From contig NZ_JADBEC010000001.1 in NCBI RefSeq assembly GCF_014873945.1, positions 2,993,001 through 3,057,000 of the forward strand: DNA of 64,000 nt, given 5' to 3'. The notes beneath the pieces are model-generated. The model was not told the DNA's origin, did not search any database, and worked only from the letters and a program-made list of their open reading frames with translations. This stretch comes from Rhizobium viscosum (GTDB lineage Bacteria > Pseudomonadota > Alphaproteobacteria > Rhizobiales > Rhizobiaceae). The first letter of the stretch is position 1. Every line of letters begins with the position of its first letter. Positions 8,195-16,515 of the stretch are shown here, piece by piece. Made by a program: the position numbers and the translations under genes.

Positions 8195-9304
8195 TCAAAG
8201 GGCAAGGCGCGAGCGCTGCCGCAACAGGATCCAGAGGAAGAAGGGGCCGCCGACCGCTGCCGTGATGATGCCGATCGGCAGTTCGGCGGGTGCTACGATG
8301 GTGCGGGCGAGCACGTCGGCAAAGATCAGCAGCGAGCCGCCAAGCAGAGCCGAGGCCGGCAGCAGGAAGCGGTGGTCCGGACCGATCACCATGCGCAGGA
8401 TATGCGGAACGACGATGCCGACAAAGCCGATGCCACCGCTGACGGCAACGGAAGCACCGGTGGCGGCTGCGACGGTGACAATGGCGATATTCTTCAGCCG
8501 CTGGACGGGCACGCCCATATGGAAGGCGGCGGCTTCACCGAGCGTGATCGCGTTCAGGCCGCGCGCCATGAAAGGCAGGGCGATGAAGGACAGGATGATG
8601 ATGGGGCCGGCTGCTGATATCTTGATCCAGGTGGCGCCGGCAAGCGAGCCCATGCCCCAGAAGGTGAGGTCGCGCAGCTGCTGGTCGTTGGCCATATAGA
8701 TCAGCACGCCCGTCAGTGCGCCGGCCAATGCGCCAAGTGCGATGCCGGCGAGCAGCATGGTGGCGACGGAGGTCTGGCCGTTGCTGGTGGCGACCCGATA
8801 GAGCAGCAGCGTCGTGGCGAGGCCGCCGCCGAAGGCTGCAAGCGGCAGGGCGTAGATGCCGAGCGCAAGGTAGAGCGGTGCGGCGATCGTGCCGCCGAGC
8901 ACGATCATGACGACAGCGCCGAGGCCGGCGCCCGAGGAGACGCCGACGAGGCCGGGATCGGCCAGCGGATTGCGAAACAGGCCCTGCATGACCGCGCCGG
9001 AGACGGCGAGCGATCCGCCGATCAGGAAGCCGAGGATGGCGCGGGGCAGGCGGATATCGAAGATGATGATCCGGTCGCGGGCGCTGAGTGCCGTTTCCGA
9101 GCCCGTCATGTTTCTGATAACATCGAGGACGGAAGCGTCCGACGCGCCTGTCGTGATGGAAAAGAGCAGGGCGAAGACGGAAGCCACTACGAGAAAGGTG
9201 ATACCCAGCAGGGCGAGGTTGGTTCTATCACCCGCCTGCCTGCTTCTGCGGAAGGCCACAGAGAAGGATCGCCTGTTTCCCATCATGGCTTCCGGAACGG
9301 CCAT
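8195..9304 (-). CDS. hmuU: Hemin ABC transporter permease HmuU
   Basis: FecCD/BtuC-type permease of 369 aa with about nine or ten membrane helices. It carries the family segment GEAAAFHMGVPV, the coupling helix that contacts HmuV, and the conserved GxxGFVGIVVPH motif. It lies 2 nt after hmuT and 10 nt before the hmuV start, which implies tight coupling. Confidence 0.95.
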   Translation of the reverse strand: MAVPEAMMGNRRSFSVAFRRSRQAGDRTNLALLGITFLVVASVFALLFSITTGASDASVLDVIRNMTGSETALSARDRIIIFDIRLPRAILGFLIGGSLAVSGAVMQGLFRNPLADPGLVGVSSGAGLGAVVMIVLGGTIAAPLYLALGIYALPLAAFGGGLATTLLLYRVATSNGQTSVATMLLAGIALGALAGALTGVLIYMANDQQLRDLTFWGMGSLAGATWIKISAAGPIIILSFIALPFMARGLNAITLGEAAAFHMGVPVQRLKNIAIVTVAAATGASVAVSGGIGFVGIVVPHILRMVIGPDHRFLLPASALLGGSLLIFADVLARTIVAPAELPIGIITAAVGGPFFLWILLRQRSRLAL

Positions 9305-9306
9305 CG

Positions 9307-10236
9307 TCAGCCCCCGTAGATTGCCGCGTTGAGTTCGCGGACGGCGCTCGCCGTGCGCGGACCGAAGCCCAGCAGATGCATGCCGTCCATGCGGATGATC
9401 GCCTTGTTTTCGCCGGCCGGCGTCAGCGCGATCGACGGCTGGGCAAGCAGATCCTCGTTCTTGGTGCCGGCACCATCGCCGCGGTTCATCATCAGGATCA
9501 CGTCGGGCTTGGCGCTGATGATCGCCTCGTCGGTGAGCGGCTTGTAGCCCGGGAATTCGCCGACAGCATTGATGGCGCCGGCAAGCTTGATGATGCCATC
9601 AGCGGCGGTGCCGATGCCTGAAGCCATGATGCGGCCGTTCTGTGCGCTGAGGATGAAGAGAACGCGCTTGCGCTCCGCTTCGGGGCGCTTTCCGGCGTCT
9701 GCGACGGCGGCGTCGAGATCGGCGCCGACCTTTTCCTCAAGCGCCTTAGCCTTATCCTGAACGTTCAGCAGCGTGCCGACGCGATCGATCTTGGCGATGA
9801 TGCCGTCGCGCGTATAGGCGTTCGGAACGGTTTCGAAGGGCACGCTGGCGTTCTTCAGAACGTTCAGCGCTTCCTGCGGACCTGAGCCCTCGACGGCGAT
9901 GATCGCCGTCGGGTTCATGGCGAGAATGCCTTCCGGCGAAAGCGCGCGCATGTAGCCGACGTCGGGCAGCTTCAGGGCGGCTTCCGGATACGTGCTCGTC
10001 GTATCGCGGGCGATCAGCCTGCTTTCCTCGCCGAGCGCGTAGATGACTTCGGTGACGTCGCCGCCGACCGAAACCAGCCGCGAGGTATCGAGCACCTTGT
10101 CTTCGGCGCGGGCGGCGCGGACGAAAGCAAAGCTCTCGCCGGCCGGTGCTGCCGGGATCAGCGGCAGAGCCATGACGGCCGCCGTCAGGGCCAGCTCCCA
10201 GAGGCGGATCCGGCGCAGGTTTCTAGGCATCTTCAT
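9307..10236 (-). CDS. hmuT: Periplasmic hemin-binding protein HmuT
   Basis: Substrate-binding component of the hemin importer. An N-terminal signal peptide (charged start, hydrophobic core about 12-30, probable cleavage near ARA-ED at residue 44-45) precedes a class III binding fold (VSVGGDVTEVIYALG; RDTTSTYPEAA, where a Tyr in this position commonly ligates heme). 309 aa, normal length. It starts 11 nt after hmuS. Confidence 0.93.
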   Translation of the reverse strand: MKMPRNLRRIRLWELALTAAVMALPLIPAAPAGESFAFVRAARAEDKVLDTSRLVSVGGDVTEVIYALGEESRLIARDTTSTYPEAALKLPDVGYMRALSPEGILAMNPTAIIAVEGSGPQEALNVLKNASVPFETVPNAYTRDGIIAKIDRVGTLLNVQDKAKALEEKVGADLDAAVADAGKRPEAERKRVLFILSAQNGRIMASGIGTAADGIIKLAGAINAVGEFPGYKPLTDEAIISAKPDVILMMNRGDGAGTKNEDLLAQPSIALTPAGENKAIIRMDGMHLLGFGPRTASAVRELNAAIYGG

Positions 10237-10247
10237 CGTTGCGATCC

Positions 10248-11297
10248 TTATGCGGCGACGCTTGTTGCCCGCGGCAGGTTTTCCATGATGTCACGCCATT
10301 CGGCATTCTCGTCCGAGCCTTCCTTCCGCTTGCCGAAGAACTGGATGATCATGTTGCCACCAGCATCATAGGCTTCGAGCGAGGTGACGTGGCCGTCCTT
10401 GGTCGGCTTGCGCACGGCCCAGGTCTCGGCAATGTGGTCCTGGCGCAGGTGCAGGTGGAAGGTTTCGTCGAGGATGTTGATCCACGGACCCATCGGCTGG
10501 ACGTTGAAGATCGGGCCGGAATGGATCTGCACGATGCCGTTATTGGCAACGAAGCACATGATCGGTAGGCCTGACTTGACGGAGGCATGCATCATCTCTG
10601 CCGTCGCGGTATTGTCGAGCTTCCAGGCATAGTCGTCGCCGACGGAGCGCACGGCGGCCTGACGGCCGATCTTCAGGCGCTTCAGCATGCCGAAGAATTC
10701 GTGCGTGTCGGTCATCTTGCTCCAGTTATCACGCAGCTCTTCGCGGCTGACATTGCCGTCTTCGTCCGCATCGGCGGAAGCCTCTGCTTCGACGAGTTCC
10801 TGGCCCTGGTCCTCGAGCTTCAGCTCGGCGACGATGCGATGGTAGGCCTCGACATTGGATGCAGGGCGCAGGTGGATCTTGTGGACAGCGTTGCCCGTCT
10901 TGTCGAAATACTGGAGGCTGAGGCGTTCCGTGTCGCCGTCCCTCTTGGTGACGGCAAAGGCGTGGACCCAGCGGCTTGGAAAGACGCGTAGATCGATATT
11001 TTCGCCGAGTACGATGGCGTTGTGCTCGCCGACCTTGATGTTTTCGTAGACACCGATCTTCTCGTGTACGGCGCTTTCGTTGCGCGACAGGGCCATGACT
11101 TCGCCGAGATCGGCGACGCGCTCCAGGAGTTTTGCGGCGCTGGCATCGATTCTGACAGCGCTGATGCCGACTTCGGCTGCGACGAGGGCCGCCTCGGAAA
11201 TCTTCAGCTGCGCGGCAATATCGCGCTCGCGCATCTTCGGATTTTCAGCGCGGAACGCGCGGATTTCGGATGGTGCCGGTCTGGTCTGCTCGGTCAT
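10248..11297 (-). CDS. hmuS: Hemin-degrading/hemin transport factor HmuS
   Basis: Cytoplasmic heme-handling protein of the HmuS/ChuS family, made of two repeated halves (about 35-170 and 205-340), which accept heme from HmuTUV and pass on or degrade it. Each half carries the repeated Ser-x-Asn-x-x-hydrophobic type segment; the second includes PIMCFVANNGIVQIHSG and GPWINILDETFHLHL. 349 aa. Operon member between hmuP and hmuT. Confidence 0.93.
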   Translation of the reverse strand: MTEQTRPAPSEIRAFRAENPKMRERDIAAQLKISEAALVAAEVGISAVRIDASAAKLLERVADLGEVMALSRNESAVHEKIGVYENIKVGEHNAIVLGENIDLRVFPSRWVHAFAVTKRDGDTERLSLQYFDKTGNAVHKIHLRPASNVEAYHRIVAELKLEDQGQELVEAEASADADEDGNVSREELRDNWSKMTDTHEFFGMLKRLKIGRQAAVRSVGDDYAWKLDNTATAEMMHASVKSGLPIMCFVANNGIVQIHSGPIFNVQPMGPWINILDETFHLHLRQDHIAETWAVRKPTKDGHVTSLEAYDAGGNMIIQFFGKRKEGSDENAEWRDIMENLPRATSVAA

Positions 11298-11316
11298 GTT
11301 CTACCCTGCTATTAGC

Positions 11317-11577
11317 TTACTTGTTGAGAATGAGTTTGCCCTGACGGGTGATCTTCAGGCGGTAGATCACGCCGTCGTGCCGGATCATGATCTCGTTTGA
11401 GCCGCGAAAAAGATCGCTGCCTTCGAGAACGCGGATCTCGGCCACTGCTGGTTCGTTGCGCAGCTGTGCGAGCTTAAAGGTATCTGGCTTTTCAACCATC
11501 ATTTCGGTCGGCTTATTCCGTGATTGCGGGGGCAAGACCCCGGTTCCGGTGACATTTATCTTGACTCTCATACTCAT
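11317..11577 (-). CDS. hmuP: Hemin uptake regulator HmuP (HemP family)
   Basis: Small protein that activates hemin receptor gene expression in rhizobia. The C-terminal half is the HemP signature (residues ~57-86: DLFRGSNEIMIRHDG then YRLKITRQGKLILNK). Two ATGs exist (11577 and 11571); both fit. First gene of hmuPSTUV, 19 nt before hmuS, with a 100-nt divergent promoter region upstream. Confidence 0.9.
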   Translation of the reverse strand: MSMRVKINVTGTGVLPPQSRNKPTEMMVEKPDTFKLAQLRNEPAVAEIRVLEGSDLFRGSNEIMIRHDGVIYRLKITRQGKLILNK

Positions 11578-11678
11578 AGTTTTTTAAAGACGCAATAATT
11601 GAAGACAAAAGCAGTCAAGTTTTTGATCCTGCTGTTTTGAGGCCGCTGGGCGGCGGTCAATTTGCTTATGGAGAGGCG
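11578..11678. promoter_or_regulatory. Divergent promoter region of hmuPSTUV and the tonB-side genes
   Basis: AT-rich 101-nt spacer. An inverted repeat TTGA-N12-TCAA (about 11599-11618) lies in it, and on the minus strand TTGACT offers a -35. It resembles but does not match the RirA-type TGA-N9-TCA iron box; no perfect Irr box (TTTAGAA..TTCTAAA) is visible. Iron control is expected from the genes, not proven here. Confidence 0.45.
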
Positions 11679-12113
11679 ATGATGACGGGTCGGTTTGCCG
11701 CGTTTGCGGCTGGTGTGCTGTTTTCGGTGTCCGGTATTGCAGAGGCCTATGCGCAGGATGCGGCTGCAGCCGCCAAACTTGACGTCGAGCTCAATGCGCT
11801 GGCGCCCTCGCAGAAGGGCTGCATGATGACCTTCGTTGCCGAGAACAATCTGCAGACACCGATCAACAAGATCTCTTTCGAACTTGCCTTCTTCAACGAC
11901 AAGAATGCCGTCGACCGCATCACCGTGCTCGATTTCCGCGATCTGCCGCAGGGCAAGAAGCGCGTGCGCCAGTTCGATATGCCGAACGTCAAATGCGAGA
12001 CGGTCACGCGCATCATCATCAACGATACGCCGGTCTGTGATGGGCCGGCGGCCGGCGAATGCATGAAGGGTCTCGTGACCCGCTCGCAGATAACAGTTCC
12101 TTTCGAAGGCTAA
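11679..12113 (+). CDS. Secreted protein of unknown function in the heme locus
   Basis: 144 aa with a clear signal peptide (MMTGRFAAFAAGVLFSVSG, cleavage near AYA-QD). The mature part has four Cys (CMMTF, VKCETV, VCDG, ECMKG), which suggests two disulfides in the periplasm. The ATG at 11679 has GAGAGG upstream; the longer frame opens with TTG. It lies between hmuP (divergent) and tonB (54 nt downstream) and may be co-expressed with tonB. The family has no function that I know. Confidence 0.8.
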   Translation: MMTGRFAAFAAGVLFSVSGIAEAYAQDAAAAAKLDVELNALAPSQKGCMMTFVAENNLQTPINKISFELAFFNDKNAVDRITVLDFRDLPQGKKRVRQFDMPNVKCETVTRIIINDTPVCDGPAAGECMKGLVTRSQITVPFEG

Positions 12114-12119
12114 ACCCAG

Positions 12120-12137
12120 GCCGGGATGAAGCCCGGC
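12120..12137 (+). promoter_or_regulatory. Short GC hairpin before tonB
   Basis: GCCGGG (12120-12125) and CCCGGC (12132-12137) form a 6-bp stem whose 6-nt loop is ATGAAG. The upstream ATG of the tonB frame therefore sits in a hairpin loop, which argues that tonB starts at the next ATG (12168). It may also attenuate read-through. Confidence 0.5.
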
Positions 12138-12167
12138 GCGCATGTTTCAGGCTGTCCGAGGCGTAAA

Positions 12168-13517
12168 ATGGCAATTTCAGCGAAGTCCAGATCGAGACAC
12201 GTGCTCATCGAGGAGGCGAGCGCTGACGAGAGCCTGAACGACAATAATCCCGGGCATGAGCTTTCCGACCTGCACAATGCGCAGCGACAGCCGGCCGGCG
12301 AGACCGTCATTCATTATGCGCGTTTCGCGCAGATATCCTCCTTCCCCGATCATCCGGAAGCCGCACCCGCATCCTCGGTCACCCCGCCACCAATGGATGC
12401 GGCGGTGGAAAAGCAGGAAGGCGAGAAGGCGCCGGTGCGGCGCCGGCTGACGCTGACCTGTATCTGCTCGCTGGTCTTTCATGCGGCATTGGCGACTGCG
12501 CTGATCGTCGCGTTTCCCAAGGCTCCAGAAGAGGCGATCGAAGAAGCTGGTCAGGCGGTGAGCGTCGTCATGTACGGCAATTCCGACGTCGATCAGACAG
12601 CCGCCGGCGAGACCGAAACGACCGTCCAGGAAGAGATCATTCCGGAGGCGGTGCAGCCCGACACGATCCAGCCGACGAAACCCGAGACAGCGCAAGTTCA
12701 ACCGGAAACCGTTCAGCCGACCGAGGTTACGCCTGTCGAAACGCAGGACCCCGTTCAGCAGGCGCCAGCGCAGGAAGTAACGCGGGTTTCGCCGGAAACC
12801 TCCGCGGCTGTGGAGCCGGAAATTCTGGTTTCCGAGGTGCCGGCCGAAGAATCCGTTGTGCAGCCGATGTCGACTGTCGTTCCCGAACACCAGGTGACGG
12901 TCGACACGGTTTCTCCTGAAGTGCAACCATCTGAGGTGCAGCCGACTGAAGTAAAGCCCGCAGAGACCCAGCGTGAGGTCGCGCAGGCCCCCGAAGAGGT
13001 GAAGCCTGTCGAAACGGCTGAAGTCCAGCCTGAGCCGGAGAAGTCTGAGGAGGTTGTCACGCCGATGCCGAAGCCGAAGGTGGTGAGGCAAGAGAAGCCT
13101 AAGCCGGTTGAAAAGAAGCGTGCGCCTAAGAAGACTGCTGGTTCGCAAGGTGAAGGGCAGCAGGATTCCCAGAGAGGCGTTGCTGAGGGGAGTTCGTCGG
13201 CGCAATCCGATAGCAATTCGCAGGCTGCCAGCAACAATAATGATGGTGTCGGTACTGCGGCAATTGCCAACTACAAGGGCAAGGTCCGAAGCCGTATTCG
13301 TCGCGCCATCAGGAAGCCCCGTGGTGTCGAAGGCAGCGTTGTCGTGACCTTTTCGGTGAGCGGCAACGGTGGACTGACTTCGGCTCGCGTTTCGCAGGGA
13401 TCGGGTATTCCCGATATCGATCAGCTTGCTCTTGACGCTGTACGTCGGGCTGCGCCGTTCGGCCCTCCGCCAGGTGGGCAAGCCATGACCATCTCGGCAC
13501 CAATCCAGATCCAATAA
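12168..13517 (+). CDS. tonB: Energy transducer TonB
   Basis: Links the inner-membrane proton motive force to outer-membrane hemin and siderophore receptors. From the ATG at 12168 (449 aa): a long cytoplasmic N-terminus (~100 residues, unusual but typical of rhizobial TonB), one membrane anchor (about 106-121, CSLVFHAALATALIVAF), a 200-residue spacer rich in Pro, Glu, Val, Gln and Lys, and the C-terminal TonB domain (about 365-449, VEGSVVVTFSVSGNG, SGIPDIDQLALDAVRRAAPF). An ATG at 12126 would add 14 residues but lies in a hairpin loop. No exbBD nearby. Confidence 0.92.
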   Translation: MAISAKSRSRHVLIEEASADESLNDNNPGHELSDLHNAQRQPAGETVIHYARFAQISSFPDHPEAAPASSVTPPPMDAAVEKQEGEKAPVRRRLTLTCICSLVFHAALATALIVAFPKAPEEAIEEAGQAVSVVMYGNSDVDQTAAGETETTVQEEIIPEAVQPDTIQPTKPETAQVQPETVQPTEVTPVETQDPVQQAPAQEVTRVSPETSAAVEPEILVSEVPAEESVVQPMSTVVPEHQVTVDTVSPEVQPSEVQPTEVKPAETQREVAQAPEEVKPVETAEVQPEPEKSEEVVTPMPKPKVVRQEKPKPVEKKRAPKKTAGSQGEGQQDSQRGVAEGSSSAQSDSNSQAASNNNDGVGTAAIANYKGKVRSRIRRAIRKPRGVEGSVVVTFSVSGNGGLTSARVSQGSGIPDIDQLALDAVRRAAPFGPPPGGQAMTISAPIQIQ

Positions 13518-13573
13518 ATATGATAAAAACAATCAACTTTATACTTTACTCTAAAAATCAAGTTTAATAAGGT

Positions 13574-13618
13574 CCGTTCGCACACGCAGGAATCGTGTGA
13601 CGATTAACGAGCGAACGG
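13574..13618. promoter_or_regulatory. Nested inverted repeat upstream of the DUF2325 gene
   Basis: CCGTTCG (13574-13580) pairs with CGAACGG (13612-13618); directly inside, CACACG (13581-13586) pairs with CGTGTG (13594-13599). It lies 8 nt before the DUF2325 start and could be a regulator site or an RNA fold at the ribosome site. Confidence 0.5.
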
Positions 13619-13625
13619 GTGGTAA

Positions 13626-14033
13626 ATGGCTCGAAGGGCGAAGAAGGGGGCGAACCGGGACATCCGTGTTCAGGCCGATCAGGAGACGAAAGAGATCTCC
13701 TCGGGCCGCTCCAAGCTGGATGGCCGCAGTTTCCTCTATGTCGGCGGCCGCGATTGCCAGGTGGCGCATCTGCGCCAGATTGCCAGCAATTTCGGGGCAG
13801 AGCTCATCCACCATGATGGCGGGCTTCGCGAAGCGGTTTCCCGCATCGATACGCTGCTTCCCTCCGTCGACTGCGTGTTCTGCCCCATCGACTGTATCAG
13901 CCACGATGCCTGCCTGCGTGTGAAGACCGGCTGCAAGAAGTTCAGCAAGGCCTTCATCCCGCTGCGCAATGGCAGCAAGTCCAGCCTGGAGCGTGCGCTG
14001 CAGACGATGAACGAACGAGACAATTCCCGATGA
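13626..14033 (+). CDS. DUF2325 domain-containing protein
   Basis: 135 aa. The DUF2325 core starts near residue 35 (FLYVGGRDCQVAHLRQIASNFGAELIHHDGG) and runs to about 120; two Cys and a His (CVFCPIDCISHDAC) could bind a metal or a cluster. The biochemical function is not established. It is tightly followed by a 95-aa gene, the heme monooxygenase and a VOC protein, so all four are likely one operon in the heme locus. Confidence 0.85.
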   Translation: MARRAKKGANRDIRVQADQETKEISSGRSKLDGRSFLYVGGRDCQVAHLRQIASNFGAELIHHDGGLREAVSRIDTLLPSVDCVFCPIDCISHDACLRVKTGCKKFSKAFIPLRNGSKSSLERALQTMNERDNSR

Positions 14034-14321
14034 ATGGACATTTTTTCGATGAATAATGGGCACCCTGACGGGTTCACGATGATCGGCCTGCACAAGCTCG
14101 CCGCTCACGGCGGCGACGGCCTCGTGCCGGAGCTTTACGAGGTTTTCCTTGAGAATGCCGCGCGCCAGCGCAGCTATCCGAATGTTGTGCTGTTTCCCGC
14201 TTGGGAAGCGCGCATGCCCGGTGAAGCTGCTGTAAAACCCATTGGCGCGGACGCTGCTGATGGCAATAATATCGTCGCGTTTCCGCGTTATGCGGAGCGG
14301 GCAAAGAAGAAAAAGGCGTGA
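14034..14321 (+). CDS. Hypothetical protein between DUF2325 and heme monooxygenase genes
   Basis: 95 aa, soluble, no recognised domain. It starts at an ATG immediately after the TGA of the DUF2325 gene; a second Met at residue 16 (MIGLHK) is an alternative. The C-terminus is lysine-rich. The close spacing on both sides makes it a real operon member. Confidence 0.65.
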   Translation: MDIFSMNNGHPDGFTMIGLHKLAAHGGDGLVPELYEVFLENAARQRSYPNVVLFPAWEARMPGEAAVKPIGADAADGNNIVAFPRYAERAKKKKA

Positions 14322-14331
14322 GGATTTTTTG

Positions 14332-14646
14332 ATGTATATCGCGATGAACCGCTTCAAGGTTGCGGCCGGCGCCGAAGGCGATTTCGAGACTGTCTGGCGC
14401 AATCGCGATTCCAGCCTTTCCGAAGTTCCCGGCTTCATCGAGTTTCGCCTGCTCCGTGGCAAGGCCAATGCGGAGGAGGGCTATACGCTGTTTTCCTCGC
14501 ATACGCTCTGGCGCAGCGAAGAGGATTTTCTGAACTGGACGAAGTCCGAGAATTTCCGCGCCGCGCATCGCAATGCCGGCGACAACAAGGGCCTGTACAA
14601 GGGGCCGCCGGTGTTTGAAGGCTTCAACGTCGTTGACGGCATATGA
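14332..14646 (+). CDS. IsdG/HmuQ-like heme-degrading monooxygenase
   Basis: 104-aa ABM-fold protein with the signature MYIAMNRFKVAAGAEGDFE, then WRNRDSSLSEVPGF and LWRSEEDFLNWTKSE, and His in RAAHRNAG as the likely heme ligand. Enzymes of this family open the heme ring and release iron; the Bradyrhizobium counterparts are HmuQ and HmuD. The ATG at 14332 gives the family length; the open frame upstream to 14242 overlaps the previous gene. It complements the hemin importer, which has no other obvious heme oxygenase here. Confidence 0.85.
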   Translation: MYIAMNRFKVAAGAEGDFETVWRNRDSSLSEVPGFIEFRLLRGKANAEEGYTLFSSHTLWRSEEDFLNWTKSENFRAAHRNAGDNKGLYKGPPVFEGFNVVDGI

Positions 14647-15014
14647 GCGGCGATCCCGATCGTATCGAGGTTCTGCCGGTCCTGCCGTCGCTCGATATCG
14701 CAGAGACGCTCATCTTCTATCGCGATCAGCTTGGCTTTGCCAAAATAATCTATCAGGCGCCGGATTATCTGATCCTCCGGCGCGATGAGATGGAGCTGCA
14801 TTTCTGGCTAACCGATGACCGCGCTCTGCCGGAAAAGACCTCGGTCTATCTGCGAGGCGGGCGTATTGGTGCGCTGCACGCGGAATATAGCGCAAAGGCT
14901 GTTCCGCGCCTATCCGAGATGGAGGTGCGGCCGTGGAATATGGAGGAATTCTATATCCATGATCCTCACGGCAATCTCCTGCGCTTCGGGCGTATACCGA
15001 AGTCGCCGAGTTAA
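14643..15014 (+). CDS. VOC-family (glyoxalase/bleomycin-resistance-like) protein
   Basis: 123 aa, overlaps the monooxygenase stop by 4 nt (ATGA). The fold is seen in LDIAETLIFYRDQLGF, MELHFWLT and the C-terminal MEEFYIHDPHGNLLRFG, where Glu of the metal site and the DPxGNxxxF motif are kept. It is close to bleomycin-binding proteins, but the substrate cannot be told. Last gene of the cluster, convergent with the DUF423 gene (4-nt overlap of 3' ends). Confidence 0.82.
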   Translation: MSGDPDRIEVLPVLPSLDIAETLIFYRDQLGFAKIIYQAPDYLILRRDEMELHFWLTDDRALPEKTSVYLRGGRIGALHAEYSAKAVPRLSEMEVRPWNMEEFYIHDPHGNLLRFGRIPKSPS

Positions 15015-15382
15015 GCCCGAACGCGGAAGAACGCGCTCGCCGAAACTACCAGCCAGCCCAGCATCATCGCCCAGCCGCCAGTCGGCGCGGCATAGGGAAA
15101 GATGCCGGAGCCGGTAAAGCGCAGGGTGACGAGATCGCCCGCGAAAAGCAGCGTCCCCACGATCATCAGCAAACCGGCGAGCCAGGTGGTTTTGATCTTG
15201 CCGGCCCCGAGGGCCAGCGCCAGAAGAGCAGGGGCATGCGCCAGGCACATGGTGGAGGCCGAGGCGGCGAGATGCGCATCGCCGCCGCCATGGGCGGCAA
15301 GGGCGGCGAGCGCCACGCCTGTCAGGCCGAACAGGCCGGCAAAGAGGAAGAGCACCGGCTCGATACGCGTGTTCAGGCTCAT
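15011..15382 (-). CDS. DUF423 family membrane protein
   Basis: 123 aa with four predicted membrane helices (LFLFAGLFGLTGVALAALAA; CLAHAPALLALALG; TWLAGLLMIVGTLLFAGDL; MLGWLVVSASAFF) and the family hallmark G(I/S)G IFPYAAPTGG-type loop (TGSGIFPYAAPTGGWAM). Function unknown. The ATG at 15382 follows the truncated hemoglobin stop by 2 nt, so the pair is an operon. Confidence 0.85.
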   Translation of the reverse strand: MSLNTRIEPVLFLFAGLFGLTGVALAALAAHGGGDAHLAASASTMCLAHAPALLALALGAGKIKTTWLAGLLMIVGTLLFAGDLVTLRFTGSGIFPYAAPTGGWAMMLGWLVVSASAFFRVRA

Positions 15383-15384
15383 GA

Positions 15385-15774
15385 CTATTCCTTGTTCTGC
15401 ATGTGATGGGCGAGCCGCTCGACCGGCGTCCAGATGAGATCGCGTAGCGCCTGGCTGGGAATGGTCTCGTCCATCGCCTGGCGGAAGCAGAGCAGCCATT
15501 CGTCGCGTTCGACAGGGCCGATCTCGGCAACGAAATGACGGCTGCGCAGACGGGGATGGCCGCGCTTGTCGGTATAGAGCGGGGGACCGCCGAGATAGCC
15601 GGTCATATATTCGTAGAATTTCTCTTCGCTGCCTTCGAGGCTTGGCGGGTGCACGGCGCGCACGTGTTTCGTCTCCGGCAGCGTATCCATCAGCTCATAG
15701 AAGCGATGCGTCAGAGCCCGGACGACCGGATCGCCGCCGATCGCCTCGTATAAAGTCGTCACTTGCTCTGTCAC
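15385..15774 (-). CDS. Group II truncated hemoglobin
   Basis: 129 aa, the 2-on-2 globin that binds O2 or NO in the cytoplasm. Features of group II: YEAIGGDPVVRALTHRFYE at the N-terminus, FYEYMTGYLGGPPLY, then RLRSRH with the proximal His, and the distal Trp in DEWLLCFRQAMDE. It neighbours the heme locus and likely serves NO or O2 handling, as in other soil bacteria. Confidence 0.9.
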   Translation of the reverse strand: MTEQVTTLYEAIGGDPVVRALTHRFYELMDTLPETKHVRAVHPPSLEGSEEKFYEYMTGYLGGPPLYTDKRGHPRLRSRHFVAEIGPVERDEWLLCFRQAMDETIPSQALRDLIWTPVERLAHHMQNKE

Positions 15775-15896
15775 AAAACCATCCCTTGAAACCCGTCCCT
15801 ACATGCACCCGTTAAAAAAGGATCGCAACTGTCATCAAAACGCCGCGGCATTTCGCCCATAATCCCTTGCAGGACAGGGGATCTGATAGATTATTC

Positions 15897-15923
15897 TTGA
15901 CAAAACCGTCCGGACGGTATCTT
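15897..15923 (+). promoter_or_regulatory. TetR-SMR promoter with palindromic operator
   Basis: TTGACA (15897-15902) is followed by the perfect 14-bp palindrome ACCGTCCGGACGGT (15905-15918) and a TATCTT-like -10. The palindrome fills the spacer, so the bound repressor would occlude RNA polymerase. It most likely binds the TetR encoded just downstream. Confidence 0.75.
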
Positions 15924-15932
15924 TGTAAATCC

Positions 15933-16496
15933 ATGTCAAACGCTCATCATCGCAAGAAACAACCCGTGCTCGTGCGCCAGCAGTTGCTGGAGGTTGCCGC
16001 GCGTCTTGCCGGTGAGAGCGGCATGAGCGCTGTCACGCTCGATGCGGTCTCGGCTGCGTCGGGTGTCAGCAAGGGCGGGCTGCTGCATCACTTCCCCACG
16101 AAGAATGCCCTGCTGGACGCCCTATTCGAAAGCCTGCTGGAGAAGTTCGACGCCGATATAGACGAGTTGATGCGCGGCGATCCGCTGCCGCAGGGCCGTT
16201 TCTCGCGCGCCTATCTGCAGGCGGTGTCCGGGCTGAAGGATCGTCCCGACGATTCCCGAAGCTGGACGCAGGTGACGATCGCCCTGCTTGCCGAACCCCG
16301 GCTGCGCCTGCGCTGGCGCCAATGGGTAGCGGCAAGAGCCGAGGAATATATCGGCACCGACTCCGCGCTCGACACCCTGATCGTGCGTTTTGCCGCCGAC
16401 GGTCTGTGGTTCGCAGATACGTTGGAAAGCCATGATATCGGTGACGCTCTGAGGCGAGAGCTGATTGCCCGCCTCATCGAGCTGACCCACAAGTAG
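15933..16496 (+). CDS. TetR family transcriptional regulator
   Basis: 187 aa from the ATG at 15933. The N-terminal helix-turn-helix (about 12-58: VRQQLLEVAARLAGE, TLDAVSAASGVSKGGLLHHF) is followed by an all-helical ligand domain. It precedes an SMR pump gene by 19 nt and sits behind a palindromic operator, so it is likely an autorepressor that also controls the pump. Confidence 0.9.
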   Translation: MSNAHHRKKQPVLVRQQLLEVAARLAGESGMSAVTLDAVSAASGVSKGGLLHHFPTKNALLDALFESLLEKFDADIDELMRGDPLPQGRFSRAYLQAVSGLKDRPDDSRSWTQVTIALLAEPRLRLRWRQWVAARAEEYIGTDSALDTLIVRFAADGLWFADTLESHDIGDALRRELIARLIELTHK

Positions 16497-16515
16497 ATCA
16501 AGAAGGAATACCGCC

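Noticed and set aside
11578..11678. Perfect Irr or RirA iron box before hmuP
   Set aside because: Only a TTGA-N12-TCAA inverted repeat is present; it differs in spacing from the known TGA-N9-TCA box, so it is not called as such.
12177..13532. 451-codon minus-strand frame rich in Leu and Arg
   Set aside because: Antisense of tonB; the + strand product has the TonB anchor, spacer and C-terminal domain.
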